Origin: Diaporthe sp. PMI_573
Lineage: Eukaryota; Ascomycota; Sordariomycetes; Diaporthales; Diaporthaceae
Assembly: GCA_021399435.1 (NCBI GenBank)
Contig: JAJTUP010000013.1
Location: 930,001-994,000, forward strand
DNA length: 64,000 bases
Direction: 5' to 3'
Below the pieces are notes generated by a model that was given only the letters and a program-made list of their open reading frames with translations, had not been told where the DNA came from and searched no databases. The position numbers were made by a program, and so were the translations under genes. Positions 11,769 through 21,445 of the stretch are shown piece by piece; position 1 is the first letter of the stretch, and every line of letters begins with the position of its first letter.

Positions 11769-14013
11769 TTAATCACTGGCAATCTTGGTCCCGAAGAGCC
11801 CAAACACTCTTTGCCACTTCTTGCCCTCGCCGGCATTGTGCTCCTCGCCCTCTTCGGCCTCCACCCTGACACCGTACTGCTGTATGCAGCACGCAAAGGG
11901 CTTATTTGAAATCTGGCCGAGACCCAGGCTACGCGCCGCAGCCTCCACCCCCTCCTCCATCTCATCCCCGCCAGCGCCGGAGCTGGGCGGCGGCATCCCC
12001 CGGATGATCCTGTCCCTCCTCTCCCTCTTGCGCGCCTCAAGGTCGGCCTTGCGCTCCTCCAGGTCGCCCCAGAGCTTAAACATCTGCTCGCGGAGCCTGC
12101 CCAGGGCCTCCTCCCCGTGCGGGCCGGCGCGCAGGTCCTGCGCGTCGATATCCGTGAGAAGCTGGGCCTGGGGGTTCCCGACGTGGACCCAGGCGGTGGC
12201 CGGCCTCCTGTCCTTCTTAGCGGCGAGGGCGGCCGGCTGGACCTCCTCGAGCTTGAGGGCGAAGCGCCACTCCCAGACGCGGCCGCGGCTGCGGCTGCGT
12301 CGGGCGCCGCTGTCCTCGTCGTCTGAGTCCGAGTCCGGGTCGATGTCGTCCGCGCTGTTGTCTGACAGGCAGTCGTTGTCGGTGCGCCGCCGGCTGACGG
12401 CAAAGTCCGCGAGGGTGGACGGGTGGAAGTCCACGACGCGGGCGTTGGTGCGGTCCTTGGCGCAGGTGAACGGGAGCTCGAGGGATACCGGCTCGTTTTC
12501 GATGGTAGTGTGGTAGACGACTGGCTCGAGGATAGTCGAAAGAGGCCTGGATTTTGTGTCAGGGTTCTCACTCTTGACTGTGATTGTGTGTGGTCAGATG
12601 AATGCTGAAGTTGCAGAGCCCGTTTCAGAAATTCAAACATGTGGGTGGGAGCGTACTCAGATCATTCAAGTCCGGGATGGATTGCTCCTTGCTCTCCTTT
12701 GCCTCAACCTCCTCGAATGTCCTCTGTCTTTTGGCTCGTTTTGATGCCCTTCTGGTCCTCGTGTTGTCTTTCGGCAACGGCTCCTCCGTCTTCCTCTTGG
12801 GCCCGCCTTTGGGTTGATCTCTCCCTTTCTCATAACCCCGCTTCCTCCTAATGGCATCACGCAGGCGAGGGTCTATTTTCTCAATGTCGGCCTGAGGATC
12901 TAGGATTTGTACCTTGATCTTGTCTGAAAAATTCGAATACCCCTGCTCCCCGCGAAGGAAGCCCTCGAGGTTTGTAGAATTGTGGCCATACCCAATCTGA
13001 ACTTTTCGCAGATGGACCCAGGTGCCGATATCGACCTGGTCCCGGATGTAGTCGGCATGAGGCTCCCAACACGTGAGCTGTATAGACCGCTTGCCGAGGG
13101 GACCACGCCACTTTCCGTCGGCTTCTCTAGGGACTGTCGTCTTCTTGAACTTGGTGGTATAGCCATATGGGTCGCCATCGCGCACGGGCATACCATCTGT
13201 CCAGTCTGGGCTGTCATCTGTCTTGTGGAATAAGCTGTCGTTCTCGGTCCAGTCAGAGACCCACATGGATACCCTGTCGCCCAGGTCGAATGGTTTTCGG
13301 ACAACCTGCACGATGAGGTCGACGAACATGTGGTCCTGGACACTGGCAAGGAGGCTGAAACGCTCTCTGACGTTCATGGAGAGCTCGGCTCGGGCAGCAA
13401 AGTCCTCTCTGTCAGGGATGTACTGCTTGTCTATGGTGTCGTACAGCCATGTGACATACTCATGCTCTTTGTCTCCCGGCTTTCGGCTGACGCTGCGTGA
13501 AGGGCTCCTGAGGGCGCCCGCCGCAGCGGCCCCAGACTGAGACGAAGCCAGCCTGGGAATCTGCCTGGCCGCATAAATGTGTATATCGGTGCGATATGAG
13601 GTGAGCAGGGACGAATTGCCCCCGTATGTCTGGTGTTTTGCCGTGTAGACGACGATGACATCACCGGCCTCGACCGTGGGCATTTCCTCCTTCCGGCGGA
13701 AGATGTTGAGGTCGATACCGCCAACATCGCCTTGTGTGGACAGGTCATACAAAGTCAGAGAGCTCTTGTGGTCTAGAAGTGGTAAGGTCAGTAGAATCCG
13801 GCCCAGACATTCAGGATTTGAGAGGCATTTCTCACCCGCGCCTCTAGTCGGAATGGGTAGTTTGCAGTCCTTGACGACACCTATCAGGCTCACTTCTTTA
13901 CCTGGGCCTTGGCTGTTGTCAAGCAGGTCGCTGATGGAGATGAAGCCCCGGGGCAGCGGTAGGACATCTTGAGCCCTCCTGCAGCTGGACGAATTGGATT
14001 GATAACGAGACAT
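11769..14013 (-). CDS. pot1: Protection of telomeres protein 1 (single-strand telomere binding)
   Basis: Three exons, 14013-13836, 13772-12657 and 12577-11769, give 700 aa. Pot1 binds the G-rich telomeric overhang through OB folds and protects chromosome ends. The first OB fold (Telo_bind) begins near residue 20 with GFISISDLLD and spans intron 1; the second (Pot1PC type) covers about 195-390, including LTCWEPHADYIRDQV and WVHLRKVQIGYG. A basic KR-rich linker follows, then a C-terminal region with an Asp/Ser-rich acidic patch and the segment WEWRFALKLEEVQP. Intron 1 (13835-13773) has GTGAGA, branch CTGAC, acceptor CTAG; intron 2 (12656-12578) has GTACGC and acceptor ACAG. Without intron 2 the C-terminal third would look like a separate gene; splicing joins it in frame. 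Identification is firm for the OB folds; the boundary of intron 2 is inferred. Confidence 0.88.
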
Positions 14014-14340
14014 GCCAACGTTAACGGGGTGATGTCACCGGAGGCATCAATGAAAACGATGGTCGAACAGAGTTGGTATCACCTGCAGCTGGGAGGATCC
14101 GGAATGGCAGCTGGAAAGACACAAGCTGGATCATGCTTCAAAGCAGAGCATCTACCAATTTTGTGTGAATGGCTTCATTCAGCCATGGGATTGGACGCGT
14201 CGACGCGCCAGCTCAACGAGTGAAGGCTGTTAGACCATGTACCTTGGTACATGCTGCAGCAGGGGGCCACTGAGCAGATGTGGGCAGGGGCAAGAGCCGT
14301 GCTTTGTCTGTTAAGGAGTGGGGGCGGGTACTTTGGAGAG

Positions 14341-14351
14341 CCCCCCCCCCC
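14341..14351. repeat. C11 homopolymer
   Basis: Eleven C in a row, intergenic between pot1 and importin alpha. Confidence 0.9.
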
Positions 14352-14578
14352 AAGTTTGGGATGTGATGGCCTGAATTATCAGGCACAGAAAGGCCCAGTG
14401 ACGGAGTGGCCATCGCAGCCTTTCCTTTGAGAGCTCCAACAAGAGCTGGCATGTTGCCTTCCGGGACTGACTCTTAGCGGCGAGCCCCACTGAAAGCGGC
14501 CCAGGCCTCCCAGACGCACATGCCCACAGGTGCCCCGGGTGCATTTAGACTCCAGTCTCCCACTCCCACTCCCCCTCC

Positions 14579-14606
14579 ACAGCCAGCAGCCAGCAGCCAG
14601 CAGCCC
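14579..14606. repeat. (AGCAGCC)n 7-bp minisatellite
   Basis: About three and a half tandem copies of a seven-base unit, upstream of importin alpha. The same unit recurs at 34559-34587. Confidence 0.8.
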
Positions 14607-14986
14607 GCCTGCCGACCCAAAGAAGCAAGCCAGAGCCCAAAGCCCAAGCCGGTGCCTTCCTCGCCGCTTCCACCCATTCCATCTCCAAAATTCTTGCACC
14701 GCGACAACACCAAAACATCTCTCTGCTCTGTCCATGTCATCCACTTGACCACATCAATAGGCACGTACCCACTGCAGCACACAACCCCCTGCCCATTCGA
14801 GTGCATCCTGCAGCCTCTCACGACTTGTTTTCGCAGCAGATTTTTGGTCTCGTTTTCCACTAAGTCGACGCCTTGACCGCGTTGACACCCACGTAACGCG
14901 ACCAACCAGCTACCCCGTTCGTGGTTATCTCCCCCGCCCGCAAAGGTCAACACGCACACGTCACAGCACAGCGCAACACCGCAACC

Positions 14987-17075
14987 ATGGCCGAGCGCTA
15001 CATTCCCGAGCACCGGAGGACCCAGTTCAAGGCGAAGAACACCTTCAAGCCAGACGAGCTTCGCCGCCGTCGCGAGGAGCAGCAAGTTGAGATCCGAAAG
15101 GCGAAGCGTGAGGAGAACTTGGCAAAGCGACGAGGCATCGGCACTGGCGAGAACCGACCTGGTGCCTCCCTGGGCGCCGCCCCCGACAGCGAGGATGAGA
15201 ACCCTCCCACAGAGTCCCAGGTATGTCGCCAACAACTCCTAGCATTGTACTTCTTCCTCTCCCTCCTTGTGCGCTTTTGGCCCAGTGCATCTTCCCACAG
15301 CAACATCCAAGGCTGTCAACTGGTGACTGCTGTTGTTCCCCGCGCTCCCCGCGCTCTTCAGCATCGCCATCTGGTGCCTTCAGCCCCTCACCTCACACGA
15401 ACCTGTCTTTGCGAAAGACACGGGCGCGCACCACCAGCAACCCCACCCACCTCTCTGGGCCCACTGCCAATGCCTGCATCAACCGGGCACCCTCAAAACA
15501 AAATAGATTTCCAACTGCCTGTCCTTCCACCCTGTCAATTACCGTGCTCTTTCTCCACAGTCACCAGCATGCTAACCTGTAACAGTTGAGCGAGGACCTT
15601 CCTCAGATGGTGCAGGGTGTCTTTTCGGATCAGATCGATCTGCAGATCCAGGCAACCACCCGTTTCCGAAAGCTCTTGTCCAAGGAGCGCAACCCCCCGA
15701 TCGAGGAGGTCATCAAGACCGGTGTCGTCAGCCGTTTCGTCGAGTTCCTCCGATCACCTCACACCCTCGTCCAGTTCGAGGCTGCGTGGGCCCTCACCAA
15801 CATCGCCTCGGGCAGCGCTGCACAGACCCAGGTCGTTATTGAGGCCGGTGCCGTCCCCATCTTTGTCGAGCTCCTCGCTAGCCCAGAACCCGATGTCCGC
15901 GAGCAGGCCGTCTGGGCCCTCGGAAACATTGCTGGTGACAGCCCACAATGCCGCGACTACGTCCTGAGCTGTGGCGCCCTGAAGCCTCTCCTGGCTCTGC
16001 TCGGCGACAGCCGAAAGCTCAGCATGCTGCGCAATGCCACCTGGACCCTGAGCAACTTCTGCCGTGGCAAGACTCCCCAGCCAGACTGGAACACGGTGCG
16101 TTTGGATCTCCCACCCTCCAGACCAGGGCTCCAGCTAACAAACTGCCACAGATCGCCCCTGCGCTTCCCGTCCTCTCCAAGCTGGTCTACTCCCTGGATG
16201 ACGAGGTCCTGATCGATGCCTGTTGGGCCATCTCCTACCTTTCTGACGGGTCCAACGATAAGATTCAGGCCGTTATTGAAGCCGGTATCCCCCGCCGTCT
16301 GGTCGAGCTGCTCATGCACGCCTCGACCTCGGTGCAGACTCCCGCCCTGCGCTCTGTCGGAAACATCGTCACCGGCGACGACGTCCAGACCCAGGTCATC
16401 ATCAACTGCGGCGCCCTGCCCTGCCTGCTGTCTCTCCTGAGCTCCAACAAGGACGGCATCCGGAAGGAGGCTTGCTGGACCATCTCCAACATCACCGCCG
16501 GAAACTCGACCCAGATCCAGGCCGTCGTCGACGCCAACATCATCCCGCCTCTGATTCACCTGCTCTCCAACGGTGACCTTAAGACGCGCAAGGAGGCTTG
16601 CTGGGCTATCAGCAACGCTACTAGTGGAGGTCTTCAGAAGCCCGACCAGATCCGCTACCTCGTCGCCCAGGGCTGCATCAAGCCACTGTGTGACCTCCTC
16701 GGCTGCCCAGATAACAAGATCATCCAGGTCGCTCTAGACGGCCTCGAGAACATCCTCAAGGTCGGCGATCTGGACAAGCAGGCTGCCGGTGACGCACCTG
16801 ACGCCATCAACCGCTACGCTCTGTTCATTGAGGAGTGCGGTGGCATGGAGAAGATTCACGAGTGCCAGACCAACGCCAACGAGGAGATCTACATGAAGGC
16901 CTACAACATCATTGAGAAGTACTTCTCTGATGAGGACGAGAATGCCGACGACGGCATGGCACAGGCACAGGGCCCCAACGGCACTTTCGGCTTTGGCGCC
17001 GGTGCCAACGGTGGCCAGGGCGCCGCGCCTTTCAACTTCTCCAACGCCAATGAGAACGAGTCCATGGAGATGTAG
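14987..17075 (+). CDS. srp1: Importin subunit alpha (karyopherin alpha, Srp1/Kap60 type)
   Basis: Three exons, 14987-15220, 15586-16095 and 16152-17075, give 555 aa, a normal length for the family. It recognises classical nuclear localisation signals and links cargo to importin beta at the nuclear pore. Residues 1-78 (exon 1) form the importin-beta-binding arm, rich in Arg/Lys ([24 protein letters not shown]). Ten or so armadillo repeats follow with the W/N ladder that binds NLS peptides ([65 protein letters not shown]). The C terminus is acidic, then Gly/Asn-rich. Intron 1 is 365 nt with donor GTATGT, branch GCTAAC and acceptor AACAG, so the first residue of exon 2 is Leu. Intron 2 is 56 nt with branch GCTAAC. 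Both are phase 0. Confidence 0.97.
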
Positions 17076-17861
17076 GAGTCTCACTCTTAAGCCATGGTGG
17101 GCTTGATGTACTAGCAGCCAGATACTGGCCGTCGGCCGGCAGACTGGTTTCATTTTACAGGCACTGGAGGGAAACGCATTTTTGCAATCAAGCTCGCCCA
17201 GATCGCAGGCATGAAAGTCGCGTTGACCTCGCCGAGCGACGCGAAGCTGAGGAGGTCCAGCCGGGACGGTTTTGAGCTACATAGGTCCGATTTGACTAGA
17301 TTATCGACTCCATAACACTATTTGAAAGAAGCCGATGAGTGAATGAGTATGTGCGGCAGGACAAGCAGGTCGGAAAGGCCGGGTTACGTCTTACAGACAT
17401 GCCGCTATTCTGACATGGGGATAAGCTGTAGATGGACATTAGATATTTAATCCTTGGTGGTCACGAATGTGTATTAATATAATGTGTATGTGTGTCTTAC
17501 CTGGCCACCCAAGGATCACATGCAATTTGAGGCGACTCAGCTGTCTGCAGATACTGCCCCGAGGAATGCTATACTCTCCATTGGTCACATCTCAATCATA
17601 TCTCACCAGCGTATATTCATGTATTCGTCCATCCATCTTAATGTTGGCCCGGCCCCAGCCAGATGCAGCCCCTCCCCCCCCTTCCTTCATCGGGCATAGT
17701 GCAAGTACAGCTCCTTTCTGCCTCTTTTTTATTCCTGCACGTCGATCTGATAACACTATGTCCACCGTGCACTCCGTTCCGTGGGCTTTTTTCACCTTCC
17801 AGTTGATCCCCGCCGCCCAAGAAGGAGTCACGCTCCTATTCCCCCGCAATTCCTAGCCGAG
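17076..17861. other. Intergenic region, importin alpha to dioxygenase
   Basis: Holds the importin 3' UTR and the next promoter. The 129-codon frame at 17467-17856 lacks any motif and ends just before the mitochondrial gene start; not called. Confidence 0.5.
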
Positions 17862-19436
17862 ATGTTCCCGCGGGCCGGCCGGTTGAACGGCGCGTGGCTG
17901 CGGCCGACCCTTCGTCTCGTTGTGCCTCGACCGGCTGTCGCAGCTCAGTCCATTCTCCCAGTAGCGCAGTGTCCGCCGCAGTTGAGCTCCCGATACGGCT
18001 CTTCCCAAGCCGAGAACCACGCCACCCGTCGCGCAAGAAATGAGCGCGCCAGGCCTCGTGAGAGCGCCAACAAAGCCCCAAAGCAGCCGTCTAGTGCCGA
18101 TGAAATAGGCAGGCTCGTGAAAGCGGATGTGACGCAGGCCACAAACCCAAAGGACATTACTCTCGAGTTCGAGGAGCTCGATGTGCCGGTCACCATAACA
18201 CAGCTGTGGTTGAGGGATGCATGTCAATGCCACTTGTGCGTGAGTGAGTCATCGGGACAGAAACGCTTCGCAACTTGTGACATACCATCCGATCTCAAGG
18301 TCGACAGCCTGAAGGTCCTGGAGGACGGGAGCCTCGAGGTGTCCTGGGCCAACGACATCGCACTCGGCAGCGCGGAGCATGTGTCGACATACCCGCTCGC
18401 TCTGCTACACGAGGCCATGATCGCTCGGAAGCCTTACCGTCGCCACATGCCAGCGCGTGAGATCTGGGACTCCCGGCATTTCGAAAAAGAAAGCCGGTCT
18501 AGAGAGATCAGCTATGCGCACTGGATGGAGGACAGCTCGCGCTTTGCTGAGGCCTTCCGCAACCTGCACTTCTGGGGGCTCGTCGTCATCAGGGGCGTGC
18601 CCCAGACAGAGGATGCCGTTGAACAGGTAGCCTCGAGACTCGGCCACCTGCAGGCCACTTTTTACGGACCGACGTGGGACGTTGTTTCAAAGCCACAGGC
18701 CGAGAATGTTGCGTATACCAACGAGTTCCTCTGCCTTCACCAAGACTTGATGTATTTGAAGGAGCCTCCAAGAATACAGGTCCTTCACTGTCTCGAGAAC
18801 GGCTGCGAAGGAGGCGACTCACTCTTCTCTGATGGTATCCGAGCCGCTCACGACTTGCGACTCAACAACCCAGCTGCTTATCGTGCGCTTGCAAGCATAC
18901 CAGTCGACTTCCACTACGCCAAGGGAGGCCATTACTGGCACAACTCTCATATTACCATTGTCAAGCCCAGCAACAGGTATGGGCCAAGTGAAGATCCATC
19001 GAGCGTGCGCTGGTCGCCTCCTTTCCAAGCACCGTTCTGGGCGGCTATTGTCAATGGCAACAGAGAATCTTCGTTTGGTAGTCGAGCCGGTCACCGGGTA
19101 GAAAAGTGGCAGGAGGCAGCCAAATTGTTCAAGGACACCTTAGAAGACCCCGCCAACATGGTCCAGTTTCGGGTGCAGCCCGGGGACTGTGTCGTCTTCG
19201 ACAACTGGCGTGTCTTGCACGGGCGGCGCGCATTTGATACGGCATCCGGCAGTCGCCATTTAAGAGGGACTTATGTTGAGAACCAGGCCCTCATAAGCAC
19301 GTGGTTGCGGCTGCAGCGAGAAGGCCTAATATTTCCAGAGGAGGAAGGCGGGATCAGCCCGAAGGTCAGGGAAAGGAAAAGAGCCGAGAGCATTCTGGGT
19401 GTCAAGGATGATGCCCGGTGTGGTCGGACAGGCTGA
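17862..19436 (+). CDS. Gamma-butyrobetaine dioxygenase-like Fe(II)/2-oxoglutarate enzyme, mitochondrial
   Basis: A single exon of 524 aa. Enzymes of this family hydroxylate gamma-butyrobetaine (last step of carnitine synthesis) or trimethyllysine (first step). An N-terminal GBBH-like (DUF971) domain spans about 98-190 with the metal-binding Cys cluster in WLRDACQCHLC; the TauD-type catalytic domain follows at about 240-490. The iron ligands are His293 and Asp295 (HQD) and the distal His453 in VLHGRRAF; the nearby Arg residues would bind 2-oxoglutarate. The start at 17862 gives an Arg-rich, acid-free leader (MFPRAGRLNGAWLRPTLRL) typical of mitochondrial import; an upstream in-frame ATG at 17781 would spoil it. 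The HQDLMYLKEPPRIQVLHC block looks more like butyrobetaine dioxygenases than trimethyllysine dioxygenases, but the substrate is inference. Confidence 0.85.
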   Translation: MFPRAGRLNGAWLRPTLRLVVPRPAVAAQSILPVAQCPPQLSSRYGSSQAENHATRRARNERARPRESANKAPKQPSSADEIGRLVKADVTQATNPKDITLEFEELDVPVTITQLWLRDACQCHLCVSESSGQKRFATCDIPSDLKVDSLKVLEDGSLEVSWANDIALGSAEHVSTYPLALLHEAMIARKPYRRHMPAREIWDSRHFEKESRSREISYAHWMEDSSRFAEAFRNLHFWGLVVIRGVPQTEDAVEQVASRLGHLQATFYGPTWDVVSKPQAENVAYTNEFLCLHQDLMYLKEPPRIQVLHCLENGCEGGDSLFSDGIRAAHDLRLNNPAAYRALASIPVDFHYAKGGHYWHNSHITIVKPSNRYGPSEDPSSVRWSPPFQAPFWAAIVNGNRESSFGSRAGHRVEKWQEAAKLFKDTLEDPANMVQFRVQPGDCVVFDNWRVLHGRRAFDTASGSRHLRGTYVENQALISTWLRLQREGLIFPEEEGGISPKVRERKRAESILGVKDDARCGRTG

Positions 19437-19891
19437 TGGTGAAGCAAAAGCCTGAGGGCACAATGCTGTGATAGAAGAACAGGCATCCAAGTCTGGGTCA
19501 GCGGTGTGCAAACTATGGTGTATATATGAGTAGGCTGAGCCAACCGTTCACATCTGGCATCCTGAGGCGTTTCCAAGTGAGTTCCAGCAGACCGCGGTCT
19601 TTGTCGTTGCAAACGAGCTTTGGAATCGGGGTCTTTCCCACAGAAGGATGCTTGATGATGAATATCCGTTTAGATTCCCTGCTGTTCCAGATCTTCAAGA
19701 AGAGCAACCGGGGCTAACCGCCACTGATTCCAACCAGGGAGCTGGCTGAGGGAAGACGGTTGGATCGATTTATTTCTTATCGCGGATACAACAAGCAGAG
19801 TGCCATGCGCACAAGATTTGCAACGGTGGCTGGAGTATATTTGGCTGGCAAATGTTGACGAGATGGCATTACTAACACCACACCCCACCCG
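19437..19891. other. Convergent intergenic region, dioxygenase / ureD
   Basis: About 455 bases between two facing 3' ends. Nothing beyond expected 3' UTR sequence was recognised. Confidence 0.6.
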
Positions 19892-20929
19892 TCACCGCAC
19901 ACACATCAACGCCTGGTCCCCAAAATGCTCCTCAACACTGCCCTCCTTCGCAAGCATAGACCCAATCCACAACCTGCCGGCCTCGACCGTGGCCGCCCCA
20001 AACTTGACGACCACGCATCCCCTCACGCTGGCCGCCGACCAGAGCACCTTCTCCCGCTTCTCCATCTCCAGCCTATCTTCACGCCACACCAAGTGAGGGT
20101 CCCTGGCCGCCTCTTCCTCGGCAGGCTGCTTGGCCTCCTCGGTGCTCCAGTCGCGCGCGCCGATGCGAGGCAGAGCTGCGAACTCGGCCACGAAGAACTC
20201 TCCCAGGGATTTGGTCAGCGGCCCCCGCAGGATCAGGGTGCCGAAGATGCCCAGGCCGTGCATCGTGGACCTCAGGTCCTTTGCCGCGGCGGACAGGGAC
20301 AGGGACGCCCTGCCGTCGAGCTTGACAGCGTCGCGCACGAGTAGCCTGCCGCTGCTCTGGCTCTTCGCGGTAGGGCTGGTAGTAGCGGTAGCGCCGGAGG
20401 ACCACCAGACCTCGTTACGCCCGACCCACCTGACCAGGTCCCAGTCCTCCCCGCGGGCGCTGCGGCCCTGCGTTACCCAGTCCAGCAGGAACAGCGACGC
20501 CCCGGGGCCCCTGAGCCGGAAGATCTGCGTCTGCTCGTAGACGCTCCCGGCGAAGGGCTGGACCGGGTCCGGGAGCAGGCACAAGGCCGCGCCGTCTTCG
20601 ATGGCGACATCCAGGGTCTGGCGGGTGACGATGTCCGGGGTGGCCGACTTGAAGATCTTTGTGTGGCCCTGGGTGACGATGCTGAGGTGCGCGTCGCGCT
20701 GAACCTGGATGGTCAGGTTGACCGTGTCCCCGCCCACGAGGCCACCTCCGTAGGACAGCAGGAAAACGAGGACGGATTTGTCTTGCTGGTGGTTCCGGGG
20801 AGGTGAGATGAGTTTGAGCGGGTACTGGTAGGTGATGCCCTCGAGGTGCGAGTGGCCGTTGGGCAGTCGTTTTACTGTAATTATCCCATCTCCAGGGGCA
20901 GAGGCAGAGGCAGGAAAAGGAGAGTTCAT
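19892..20929 (-). CDS. ureD: Urease accessory protein UreD
   Basis: A single exon of 345 aa, close to the usual fungal length. UreD (UreH) works with UreF and UreG to load nickel into the urease active site in the cytosol. Family features visible: YPLKLISPP near the start, the conserved LLSYGGGLVGGDTVNL block, LSIVTQGHTKIFKS, LLPDPVQPFAGSVYEQTQIF, and LFLLDWVTQGRSARGEDWDL, all in the expected order. The C-terminal part has a Glu/Ala-rich insertion and ends with LRWIG-like WIGSMLAKEG. No structural urease gene is nearby, which is normal for fungi. It lies divergent to the RNA polymerase III subunit gene. Confidence 0.95.
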   Translation of the reverse strand: MNSPFPASASAPGDGIITVKRLPNGHSHLEGITYQYPLKLISPPRNHQQDKSVLVFLLSYGGGLVGGDTVNLTIQVQRDAHLSIVTQGHTKIFKSATPDIVTRQTLDVAIEDGAALCLLPDPVQPFAGSVYEQTQIFRLRGPGASLFLLDWVTQGRSARGEDWDLVRWVGRNEVWWSSGATATTSPTAKSQSSGRLLVRDAVKLDGRASLSLSAAAKDLRSTMHGLGIFGTLILRGPLTKSLGEFFVAEFAALPRIGARDWSTEEAKQPAEEEAARDPHLVWREDRLEMEKREKVLWSAASVRGCVVVKFGAATVEAGRLWIGSMLAKEGSVEEHFGDQALMCVR

Positions 20930-21445
20930 GGTGGTCTTATCATGGTCATCTTGATATGTGCGATGATATCAAGGAGAAAGTTGATAGACGTGGCCAAGGA
21001 ATTGGGACACCAAGAATGGCCAGTTGAGAGATATCCGAGGCTTGGAAAATATAGAAAATTATGAATGGGACAGAGGCAAGCGATCAAATTGAAAAGCTCT
21101 TTCTGGGACGAGGGCGGTATGTAAGACATGAGGTTGATAACCATGTGGGATGAGACCGAATATCTTAATGCAGATACCAGTAGTCTGCCACTAAAGAGCT
21201 ACCCCTGCAGCCGGTACCTTTACGGCGACTGGGTTTCTTATCGATAAGTATTTTTCGATGCTGGGTCGCCGTCCCCCACCAGACTTTCTTCCTCCCCCCC
21301 CCCCCAAAACTTGACTAACATTGATGACTCTTCGGCGAAACCATGACATGACAACGACTGCCTGGGTCCATTTTGCACCCGACCATTGACCATCTCCACC
21401 CAATCGACGCCCACCGAGAGACCTACACGGCACAATACAACTCAA
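20930..21445. other. Divergent intergenic region, ureD / rpc53
   Basis: Promoter region for both neighbours. It contains a C12 run (21294-21305). An in-frame ATG at 21386 lies upstream of the chosen rpc53 start at 21446. No other gene seen. Confidence 0.6.
21294..21305. repeat. C12 homopolymer
   Basis: Twelve C in a row, intergenic, about 140 bases upstream of rpc53. Confidence 0.9.

Larger units (their letters stand above)
14014..14986. other. Divergent intergenic region, pot1 / importin alpha
   Basis: The promoter regions of two divergent genes lie here. A C11 run is at 14341-14351 and an AGCAGCC minisatellite at about 14579-14606. The 100-odd codon frames on both strands have low-complexity content and no motif, so I call none. 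Confidence 0.55.

Noticed and set aside
11645..12640. 331-codon minus-strand frame over the pot1 3' part
   Set aside because: It is a Ser/Arg/Pro-rich shadow in the wrong frame; the pot1 exon in the neighbouring frame carries WEWRFALKLE and joins by a good intron.
17862..19436. Trimethyllysine dioxygenase as the alternative identity
   Set aside because: The HQDLMYLKEPPRIQVLHC block around the first iron ligand resembles butyrobetaine-type enzymes more; the alternative is not fully excluded.
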